Source of the DNA: Kytococcus schroeteri
GTDB taxonomy: Bacteria; Actinomycetota; Actinomycetes; Actinomycetales; Dermatophilaceae
Direction of reading: 5' to 3'
DNA: 64,000 nt
Assembly (NCBI RefSeq): GCF_002847825.1
Contig: NZ_PKIZ01000013.1
Coordinates: 32,314-96,313, forward strand
The translations under genes and the position numbers were made by a program. Of the stretch, positions 40,723 through 47,738 are shown piece by piece; the first letter of the stretch is position 1, and each line of letters opens with the position of its first letter. A model generated the notes under the pieces. It did not search any database, was not told where the DNA came from, and saw nothing but the letters and a program-made list of their open reading frames with translations.

Positions 40723-41490
40723 GTGGACGACGTGCAGACGGCGGGGGAGACCCGGGTGCTGCTGCTGGGTGGCACGGCCGAGGCGCGGGAGCTGGCCGCG
40801 CTGCTCGTGGACGCCGGGGTGCCGGTGACCTCCTCGTTGGCCGGGCGGGTGTCGCGTCCGCGGTTGCCGGTGGGGGAGGTCCGCATCGGCGGGTTCGGGG
40901 GCGTGGACGGGCTCGTGGACGCCCTCCGCGCGGGCCGGTGCACCCACCTCGTGGACGCGACGCACCCCTTTGCGGTGGGCATGCGCACCCACGCGGTGCA
41001 GGCGGCCGAGCGGGCCGGCGTGCCGGTGGTGCGCCTGGCGCGGCCCGGGTGGCGGGAGCACCCGCTGGCGGCCACGTGGACCTGGGCCGACGACTGGTCC
41101 GCAGTGGCCGAGGCCGCCGCGGCGCTGGGGGAGCGGCCCTTCCTCACCAGTGGGCGGCAGACGCTGGGGCACTTCACGCACTGGGAGGACCGGGACGTGC
41201 TGGTGCGTGTGGTGGAGCCGCTGGCCCCCGGGGACGTACCGGCCCGGTGGACGGTGGTGCTGGACCGGGGTCCGTTCACCGTGGAGGCCGAGGAGCGGCT
41301 GCTGGCCGAGCACCGGGTTGACGTGCTGGTGACCAAGGACTCCGGGGGCGCCTACACCGCCGCCAAGCTCGAGGCCGCGCACCGGCTGGGGGTGCCGGTG
41401 GTGGTGCGCTCCCGGCCGGCCTCGCCGTCCGGGATGCCGGAGCTCAGCCGCGCCGAGGACGTGCTGCGCTGGCTGCGCGGGCGGCCCTGA
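40723..41490 (+). CDS. cobK: precorrin-6A reductase (cobK/cbiJ family)
   Basis: CobK reduces precorrin-6A with NADPH. From the GTG at 40723 the protein is 255 residues, with the nucleotide-binding LLLGGTAEARELAALL at the start, VDATHPFAVGMRTHA, LTSGRQTLGHF and the C-terminal VTKDSGGAYTAAKLEAA. GTG 40717 is also in frame, but the AGGAAGGA site at 40708-40715 is correctly spaced only for 40723. It is the only cob gene with its own position here and is convergent with cbiB, overlapping it by 47 bases. Confidence 0.93.
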   Translation: MDDVQTAGETRVLLLGGTAEARELAALLVDAGVPVTSSLAGRVSRPRLPVGEVRIGGFGGVDGLVDALRAGRCTHLVDATHPFAVGMRTHAVQAAERAGVPVVRLARPGWREHPLAATWTWADDWSAVAEAAAALGERPFLTSGRQTLGHFTHWEDRDVLVRVVEPLAPGDVPARWTVVLDRGPFTVEAEERLLAEHRVDVLVTKDSGGAYTAAKLEAAHRLGVPVVVRSRPASPSGMPELSRAEDVLRWLRGRP

Positions 41491-42412
41491 GACCCAGCCG
41501 GGCCCCGACGGACCCCACGAGCACCACCTGCCCGATGCGGCGGGTCGCCGTCACGGCGCGCGGGATGTCGGCGGGGCCCACGGGGTGGCCGTCCCCGAGG
41601 GTGCCGCGGTCCTCGGTGACACCGGCGTAGGTGTTGCTTCCGCCGAGGCGCACCCCGAGCAGGGCGGCCAGGGCGGCCTCCACGGGGCCGGCGTTGGGGC
41701 TCGGGTGGGCCGGGGCGTCGCGGCGCACGGTGGCCAGGACCCGTCCGGCCCGGGGTCCGGCGAGGGCGGCGGTGGCTGCCACGGAGGCCCGGGCCGGCAG
41801 GAGGTTGAGCAGGTCGTCGGTGCGCGCGGCGGGGGTGCCGAACCGGGCGTACCGCGGGCTGCGGTGACCCACCATCGCGTCGAGGGTGTTGCAGCAGCGG
41901 TGCAGCACCACACCGGGGGCGCCGGCGAGCAGGCCCCAGACCAGGGTGGCGGCCACGGCATCGGACTGGTTCTCCGCCAGCGACTCCACCACGGCGCGGG
42001 CGAGGTCGTCCGGACCGGCGGCGGCGGTGTCGCGGCCCACCAACGAGCGAATGCGGTGGCGCGCCCCGGGCAGGTCACCGGCGGCCAGGAGGTCGGCCAC
42101 GGCGGTGGCCTCCCGTTCCAGGGAGCGCCCGCCGAGGGCGGCCCAGGTGACCACGGCGGTGACCGCGGTGCGGCGCAGCGGGCCGCCCCGGGCGGCGAGG
42201 GCGGCGCCGCCCACCCAGGGGGCGGTGGCCAGCACGAGGTGGAGGGCGCCGCGGGTGCGCGTGGGGGCGTGGAGGCGCTGCTCGAGCCACCCGGCCCAGG
42301 TGCCGAACCACGCCACCGGGTGGTGGCGGCGCGGGTCGCCCAGGGCGCGGTCGAGGAGGTAGCCGGCCACCACGCCGGTGGCGGTGGGGTCGATGCCGGG
42401 GGTGCGCGTCAT
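41444..42412 (-). CDS. cbiB: adenosylcobinamide-phosphate synthase CbiB/CobD
   Basis: CbiB is a membrane enzyme that attaches the aminopropanol (phosphate) arm to adenosylcobyric acid. The 322-residue protein has GYLLDRALGDPRRHHPVAWFG, several hydrophobic segments, ENQSDAVAATLVWGLLAGAPG (core only) and the family hallmarks RCCNTLDAMVGHRSPRYARFG (core only) and GGSNTYAG. It is the last gene of the riboswitch-controlled operon. The ATG overlaps the cobU stop. It is also called cobD in the aerobic-pathway literature. Confidence 0.94.
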   Translation of the reverse strand: MTRTPGIDPTATGVVAGYLLDRALGDPRRHHPVAWFGTWAGWLEQRLHAPTRTRGALHLVLATAPWVGGAALAARGGPLRRTAVTAVVTWAALGGRSLEREATAVADLLAAGDLPGARHRIRSLVGRDTAAAGPDDLARAVVESLAENQSDAVAATLVWGLLAGAPGVVLHRCCNTLDAMVGHRSPRYARFGTPAARTDDLLNLLPARASVAATAALAGPRAGRVLATVRRDAPAHPSPNAGPVEAALAALLGVRLGGSNTYAGVTEDRGTLGDGHPVGPADIPRAVTATRRIGQVVLVGSVGARLGLRAARAASAARPRRG

Positions 42413-42945
42413 CGGGCGTCCTTGACGGTGAGGGGGCAGCCGGCCACGACGAGCTCGACCCGGTGGCACCGGGCGGCCACGGCCTGGTTGAGGCGCCCCA
42501 GCTCGTCGGCGAACAACCGGCCCGAGGCGTACTCCGAGACCAGGGAGAAGCCGACCTCGCCGCTCACGACGACGAGCTCGTGGTCGAAGCCGGCGACGGC
42601 GGTCAGCAGGGCGTCCACGCGGTCGGTCCACGCCGCGCGCCAGGTGGTGCCGGCCTCGTCGCCCCAGGCCCCGACCTCGCCGAGGTGGTGGGAGACCCAG
42701 GTGCCCAGCTCGTCGAGGAGCACCGGCCCGGTGGCGTCGGCGAGGACCGCTGGCACGTCGGTGGACTCGACCGTGGTCCAGGTGCTCGGACGGCGCTCCC
42801 GGTGGTGGCGGACGCGCTCGGTCCACGCGGGGTCGTCCTCGGTGACCGGGCCGGTGGCCAGGTAGGTGGCGGGAAGGTGGGCCAGGAGCTGCTCGGCGCG
42901 GGCGGACTTGCCCGAGCGGATGCCGCCGGTCACGAGCGTCCTCAT
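42409..42945 (-). CDS. cobU: adenosylcobinamide kinase / adenosylcobinamide-phosphate guanylyltransferase
   Basis: CobU (CobP) phosphorylates adenosylcobinamide and transfers GMP to it. The 178-residue protein starts MRTLVTGGIRSGKSARAEQ with the P-loop, has RVRHHRERRPSTW with the guanylylated His and LVVVSGEVGFSLV. A GTG two codons upstream (42951) is an alternative. The ATG overlaps the cobS stop by four bases. Confidence 0.95.
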   Translation of the reverse strand: MRTLVTGGIRSGKSARAEQLLAHLPATYLATGPVTEDDPAWTERVRHHRERRPSTWTTVESTDVPAVLADATGPVLLDELGTWVSHHLGEVGAWGDEAGTTWRAAWTDRVDALLTAVAGFDHELVVVSGEVGFSLVSEYASGRLFADELGRLNQAVAARCHRVELVVAGCPLTVKDAR

Positions 42946-43715
42946 GCCCACGCCCCCGCCGAGAGCACGACGAGCACGGCGGCCAGGGAGAGCTCGACGA
43001 CGGCGCCGAAGTGGTCTCCGGTCACGCCGCCGACGGCCCGCCAGGCACCCTGCGCGACGGCGAGGGAGGCGACGACGAGAGCCGCGGTGCAGGCGGGCGC
43101 GGCCAGGGCTGCCGCATCGCCCCAGCCGGTGAGCAGGAGCATGACGCCGAGGGCGACGGTGGCGGCGGTGAGCACGCCGACCAGGGCGGCGATGCCGACG
43201 GTGCCGGCCACGAGGGCCCCGAGCCCGCCGGGCCGGGCTGCCGGGAACGTGCGGAAGGCCAGCACGGTGCAGGCCGCACGGGAGAACGCGACCGCGCCGG
43301 CGACCTCCACGGCCCCCAGGCCCCCGGCGGCGGCCGCCTGCAGGGCGAGTACGAGCACGAGGGCGGCCGTCCCCATCGGGCCGACGTCGCCGGATCGCAT
43401 GATGGCCAGGGCGCGGTCGCGGTCCCAGCCGCCGCCGAGGCCGTCGACGGTGTCGGCGAGGCCGTCCAGGTGCATGCCGCGCGTGCCCCAGGCGAGCAGG
43501 GCGACGACCAGGAGGCCCACCACCAGCGGCGCGAGGCCCAGGGCGTGGCCGGCGGCGGTGACCAGTCCCGCGCCGACGGCCAGCGGGAGGGCGGCCACCG
43601 GGGCGAGCACCATCGACCAGCCGCCCTCGGCGCGTGTGGGGGTGCCGACCTCGCCCACCGGCACGCGGGTCAGGGTGCCGACGGACAGCCGCAGGCCGCG
43701 TGCGGCCGTGCTCAC
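42942..43715 (-). CDS. cobS: adenosylcobinamide-GDP ribazoletransferase (cobalamin synthase)
   Basis: CobS (CobV) joins adenosylcobinamide-GDP to alpha-ribazole or its phosphate in the membrane. The 257-residue polytopic protein has LTRVPVGEV, GMHLDGLADTVDGLGGGWDRDRAL (core only), MRSGDVGPMGTAAL and the C-terminal GVTGDHFGAVVEL. It begins with GTG in a GTGA overlap with cobA. Confidence 0.95.
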   Translation of the reverse strand: MSTAARGLRLSVGTLTRVPVGEVGTPTRAEGGWSMVLAPVAALPLAVGAGLVTAAGHALGLAPLVVGLLVVALLAWGTRGMHLDGLADTVDGLGGGWDRDRALAIMRSGDVGPMGTAALVLVLALQAAAAGGLGAVEVAGAVAFSRAACTVLAFRTFPAARPGGLGALVAGTVGIAALVGVLTAATVALGVMLLLTGWGDAAALAAPACTAALVVASLAVAQGAWRAVGGVTGDHFGAVVELSLAAVLVVLSAGAWA

Positions 43716-44692
43716 GGGACCGCCAGGGCGTCGACGACGGGCCCGATGACGACGGCCACCGGGGCGTGCAACTGCTCGGCCCGCGCACGCTCGGCCGCGG
43801 TGGCCAGCTGTGCTCGGACGGTGCGCTGGGCGGGCGTGGAGCCGTTCTCCACCATCGCGACCGGGGTGTCGGCGGGCATCCCGGCATCGCACAGGGCGGC
43901 GGCGATGTGGGGCAGGTTCTGCAGGCCCATGAGCACCACGAGGGTGAGGCCGCTGGTGGCCAGAGCGGCCCAGTCCACCTGGCTGCGCGGGTCGCCGGGG
44001 GGCACGTGGCCGGAGACGACCGCGACGCCCTGCGAGGTGCCGCGGTGGGTGACCGGCACGTCGGCCAGGGCAGGGACGGCCAGGGCCGAGCTCACACCGG
44101 GCACGACCTCCACCGGGACACCGGCCGCGGCGCAGGCGAGCCACTCCTCGCCGCCGCGGCCGAAGAGGAAGCCGTCGCCGCCCTTGAGGCGCACCACCGT
44201 GCGACCGGCCAGCGCGTGCTCCACGAGGACGGCGTTGATCGCCTCCTGGCTCGTGGACTCCCCGCGCGGGATCTTGCCCACGTGCACCACGCGGGCGTCG
44301 GGGCGGGCCTGGTCGAGGACGGAGAGCGGCGCCAGCCGGTCGCAGACCAGGACGTCGGCCGTGCGCACGGCCTCCAGGCCCCGGGTGGTGAGCAGGCCGG
44401 GGTCGCCGGGGCCGCCGCCGACGAGCAGGACGCGTCCGGGCGTGGGCGCGCCCTCCGCGGGCTCACGCGATGCGGGCGCCCCGTCCGCCACCTCCCCGCC
44501 GGCGCGGTGCACGGCATCGAAGGACCACGGGTCGGGGTCCGGCACGTAGGTGGCCCACCCGCGCGCCACGAGGTCGTCGAGCTGGGGCGTGCGCTGCGCC
44601 TCGGGCACGTGCACGGCGTGCCCCTGCTCGGTGAGGCGGGCGAGCAGGCCGGGCAGCTTGGGGCCGTGGCCGTGCACGAGCACGCGGGTCAT
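43712..44692 (-). CDS. cobA: uroporphyrinogen-III C-methyltransferase with an unidentified N-terminal domain
   Basis: CobA (SUMT) methylates uroporphyrinogen III at C2 and C7 to precorrin-2, the branch point to corrinoids. Residues about 95-326 are a complete SUMT: VGGGPGDPGLLTTRG, CDRLAPLSVL, VRLKGGDGFLFGRGGEE, VVPGVSSALAVPALA, VTHRG and LMGLQNLP. Residues 1-92 are an extra segment starting MTRVLVHGHGPKLPGLLARL with Rossmann-like spacing. It lacks the known NAD site of precorrin-2 dehydrogenase and I cannot assign it. The ATG overlaps the upstream fusion gene's stop. Confidence 0.92.
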   Translation of the reverse strand: MTRVLVHGHGPKLPGLLARLTEQGHAVHVPEAQRTPQLDDLVARGWATYVPDPDPWSFDAVHRAGGEVADGAPASREPAEGAPTPGRVLLVGGGPGDPGLLTTRGLEAVRTADVLVCDRLAPLSVLDQARPDARVVHVGKIPRGESTSQEAINAVLVEHALAGRTVVRLKGGDGFLFGRGGEEWLACAAAGVPVEVVPGVSSALAVPALADVPVTHRGTSQGVAVVSGHVPPGDPRSQVDWAALATSGLTLVVLMGLQNLPHIAAALCDAGMPADTPVAMVENGSTPAQRTVRAQLATAAERARAEQLHAPVAVVIGPVVDALAVP

Positions 44693-47127
44693 CGGGGGCC
44701 TCCCTCGGGGCGGGGGGTGGTCAGGACGGTGGACAGGGCCGCCAGCAGCCGGTCGGTGGCCTCCGGCGGGCGGACGGCGAGGCGGACCCACGCGGCGCCG
44801 AGGCCGGGGAAGGTGTCGCAGCGGCGGACGGCGAACCCGGCGGCGCGCAGACCGGCGTGGACACCCACGCCGACGCGCACCGTGACGAAGGGCGCCACCG
44901 ACGGCAGGGGATCCAGGCCCAGGGCGCGCAGACCGGTGACGAGGTGGTCCCGGTGGGCGGCGATCTCGGTGGCCCACCCGGCGACCTGCTGCTGCGCGGC
45001 GGGGGAGGCGGTGTGCTCCAGGGCGGCCAGCGCGAGGGCGTTGACCGACCAGTGGGGTTGCTGGTCGGCCAGTCGGGCGACCAGCCTCGGGTCGCCGGCG
45101 ACGTACCCGGCGCGCACCCCGGCGATGCCCCAGGTCTTGGTGAGCGAGCGGACTACGAGCACGCCGGACAGGTGGTCGCGGTGCGCAGGGGCCAGGAGGG
45201 ACTCGGCCTCGCCGGGCACGAGGTCCATGAACGCCTCGTCCACCACGAGCACCCGGTCCTCCCCGGCGAGCGCGAGGAACTCCTCGCCCCGGTGGAGCCG
45301 GCCGGTCGGGTTGGTCGGGTTGCCGACGACCACGAGGTCGGCGGGGCCTGCGGCGGTGAGCAGCCCGGCATCGAAGGGGGTGGCGGCGTCGACCGGCAGC
45401 ACGACGGCGCGGGCGGGGCGTCCGGCGCGGCGCAGGGCCTCGTCGGGCTCGGTGAACTGCGGGTGCACCACCACGGGGTCGGTCGGCGTCAGGGCCCGCG
45501 CGACGAGGGTGAACGCCTCCGCGGCGCCGTTGGTGGGCAGCACCTGTGCCGGGTCGAGGCCGTGGAGGCCGGCGAGCGCCTCCTGCGCGGGCCGGGGGTC
45601 GGGGTAGCCGGCGGCGTCGGCCAGGGCGGCCTGCAGCACCGGCAGCAGCTCGGCGGCGGGCCGGGGCACGCGGACGTTCACCGCGAAGTCCTCCAGGCCC
45701 GCGGCCAGCTCGGCGTCGCCGTGGTGCGCTGCGCCCGGTGACGGCGCGGCGGCGTGCACCGCCTCGGCGAAGGCCACGCCGAGCCCGGGGTGGCCCACTG
45801 GGTGGGTGTGCAGGAAGGACGCGTGCAGGGTGGGGTGCCCGGTGCCGGCCGGGTCGGCGGAGAAGCCGTCGGCCGCCCCGTCCCACCGCCACGCCGGGGA
45901 CTGGGCCTCCCCCTCGATGCGGGTGCGGTGGATCTCGTGGCCGCGCACCACGCCGCCGGCCGGGGCGAGCAGCGTGTCGGCCGGCGCGGTGGCCTCGCGG
46001 TAGCCGAGCACCGAGCGCGCCCCGAGGTGTGCCGCGCCCGGGAGCACGCCGGCCATCGGGTGGCCCTCGAGCTGCTCCAGGAGCAGCAGCGTGCCACCGC
46101 CCTCGGCCCAGGTGGGCACGCCGGCGCGCACCGCGGCGGCGAGCGCCTCCAGGCCCGGGCGGCGGGCGGCCAGCGCCTCGGCGTGCACCTCCGGGTAGCC
46201 CCCGGGCAGCAGCAGGCCCCGCGTCCCCGGCGGCAGGGCGGTGTCCACGAGCGGGTCGAAGGGGATCGGCTCCAGGCCGCGGGAGCGCAGCAGCTCGAGC
46301 GTCTCGGGGTAGCAGAAGCCGCTCGCGGGCCCGGCGGCCACGGCCACGACCGGTCGCGCACCGCCATCGGGCCCCTCGCCCCCGTCCGTCGCGCGCACCG
46401 GTGGCTCCCAGGGCGCCGCCTCCAGGGGCCCGGCGGTGCGGGCCAGGTCGAGCACCGCGTCGAGGTCCACGTGCTCGGCCACCACCACGCCGATCCGCTC
46501 CACGGCAGCCTGTGCGTCCTCGCGCTCCCCGGCGGGTACCAGGCCCAGGTGGCGGGCGGGGGAGGCCAGCTCGGCGTCGCGGGGCAGCACCCCCAGCACG
46601 GGGACGCCCACCTGTTCCACGGCGCGGCGCACCTCGGCGGCGTGCCGCAGCGACCCGAGGCGGTTGAGCACCACCCCGCCCACGCGCACCCCCGCATCGA
46701 GGGTGGCCAGCCCGTGCACGACGGCACCGACGGTCCGCGAGGCCGAGGAGGCGTCGACCACGAGCAGCACCGGTGCGCCCACCAGCTGGGAGACGTGCGC
46801 GGTGGAGGCCCACCCGTCGGTGCCCAGGCGCCCGTCGAACAGGCCCATGACGCCCTCGACGACGGCGACGTCCGCAGCGGTGGGCAGCGCAGCCGAGCGG
46901 GCGAGCACGGAGGCCACGTGGTCCTCGCCCTGCAGCCACGGGTCGAGATTCCGCCCGGGGCGGCCGGTGGCCACGGTGTGGAAGGTGGGGTCCACGAAGT
47001 CCGGCCCCACCTTGGCCGGCGCGACGGCGAGCCCGCGGGCGGTCAGGGCGGCCATGAGCCCGGTGGCCACGGTGGTCTTGCCGTGCCCCGAGGCGGGGGC
47101 CGCCACCACGAGGCGGGGGAGGTTCAC
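44689..47127 (-). CDS. cobB-cobC: fusion of cobyrinate a,c-diamide synthase (CobB) and threonine-phosphate decarboxylase-like aminotransferase (CobC)
   Basis: The 812-residue protein has an N-terminal CobB half (about 1-465) with the P-loop-like AAPASGHGKTT, VVEGVMGLFDG and a glutamine amidotransferase domain (LLLPGGYPEVHAEAL). The expected AECGG nucleophile reads AEGGG: Gly343, codon GGC at 46099-46101, replaces Cys. The C-terminal half (about 466-812) is a PLP fold-type I enzyme with LPTNGAAEAFTL, GNPTNPTGRL and the PLP lysine in RSLTKTWGIAG (Lys664). It should supply aminopropanol phosphate for the CbiB step. GTG 47130 is an alternative start, one codon upstream. Confidence 0.9.
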   Translation of the reverse strand: MNLPRLVVAAPASGHGKTTVATGLMAALTARGLAVAPAKVGPDFVDPTFHTVATGRPGRNLDPWLQGEDHVASVLARSAALPTAADVAVVEGVMGLFDGRLGTDGWASTAHVSQLVGAPVLLVVDASSASRTVGAVVHGLATLDAGVRVGGVVLNRLGSLRHAAEVRRAVEQVGVPVLGVLPRDAELASPARHLGLVPAGEREDAQAAVERIGVVVAEHVDLDAVLDLARTAGPLEAAPWEPPVRATDGGEGPDGGARPVVAVAAGPASGFCYPETLELLRSRGLEPIPFDPLVDTALPPGTRGLLLPGGYPEVHAEALAARRPGLEALAAAVRAGVPTWAEGGGTLLLLEQLEGHPMAGVLPGAAHLGARSVLGYREATAPADTLLAPAGGVVRGHEIHRTRIEGEAQSPAWRWDGAADGFSADPAGTGHPTLHASFLHTHPVGHPGLGVAFAEAVHAAAPSPGAAHHGDAELAAGLEDFAVNVRVPRPAAELLPVLQAALADAAGYPDPRPAQEALAGLHGLDPAQVLPTNGAAEAFTLVARALTPTDPVVVHPQFTEPDEALRRAGRPARAVVLPVDAATPFDAGLLTAAGPADLVVVGNPTNPTGRLHRGEEFLALAGEDRVLVVDEAFMDLVPGEAESLLAPAHRDHLSGVLVVRSLTKTWGIAGVRAGYVAGDPRLVARLADQQPHWSVNALALAALEHTASPAAQQQVAGWATEIAAHRDHLVTGLRALGLDPLPSVAPFVTVRVGVGVHAGLRAAGFAVRRCDTFPGLGAAWVRLAVRPPEATDRLLAALSTVLTTPRPEGGPR

Positions 47128-47738
47128 CACTCGATGCCGCGCTGTCCGCGCTGCCCGCGGTCGAAGGGGTGCTTCACCTTGGTCATCTCGGTGCTGATGT
47201 CGGCCACCTCGAGCAGGGCCGGGTGCGGGTCGCGCCCGGTGATGACGACGTGCTGGGTGCCGGGGCGCGCCGCGAGGGTCGCGGCCACCTCCTCGCCGTC
47301 CACCCAGCCCCACGTGATGGGGTAGGTGAACTCGTCGAGCACGTAGAGGCGGTGGGTCTCGGCGGCCAGCCGACGCTGGACCTCGCGCCAGCCCTCGAGG
47401 GCGTCGGCGGCGTGGTCCTCCTCGGACCCGCGGGTGCGCGACCACGACCAGCCCGAGCCCATCTTGTGCCACTCCACCGGGCCGCCCTGACCGGTGGCGG
47501 CGTGCAGCTCGCCGAGCGCCTCGAGGGCCTGCTGCTCGCCGATGCGCCACTTGGCGGACTTCACGAACTGGAACACGCCGATGGACCAGCCCTGGCTCCA
47601 CCCGCGCAGCGCGAGGCCGAACGCGGCGGTGGACTTGCCCTTGCCCTGGCCGTGGTTGAGCACCACCACCGGCTGGTGGCGGCGCTGGTTGGTGGTGCGG
47701 CCGTCCTGGGGTGTGACGGGGGTCTGGCCCTTCGGCAT
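47124..47738 (-). CDS. cobO: cob(I)yrinic acid a,c-diamide adenosyltransferase
   Basis: CobO transfers the adenosyl group of ATP to the corrinoid cobalt. The 204-residue protein has the P-loop NHGQGKGKSTAAFGLALR, QFVKSAKWRIGE, LYVLDEFTYPI and the family C-terminus KHPFDRGQRGQRGIEW. The ATG at 47738 overlaps the last base of the chelatase gene's stop (TGATG). Its own stop overlaps the cobB-cobC start. Confidence 0.96.
   Translation of the reverse strand: MPKGQTPVTPQDGRTTNQRRHQPVVVLNHGQGKGKSTAAFGLALRGWSQGWSIGVFQFVKSAKWRIGEQQALEALGELHAATGQGGPVEWHKMGSGWSWSRTRGSEEDHAADALEGWREVQRRLAAETHRLYVLDEFTYPITWGWVDGEEVAATLAARPGTQHVVITGRDPHPALLEVADISTEMTKVKHPFDRGQRGQRGIEW

Noticed and set aside
44689-44980. 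A separate short gene at the C-terminal end of the CobB-CobC fusion.
   Set aside because: The frame is continuous with the PLP-enzyme domain and has no ribosome binding site or independent start.
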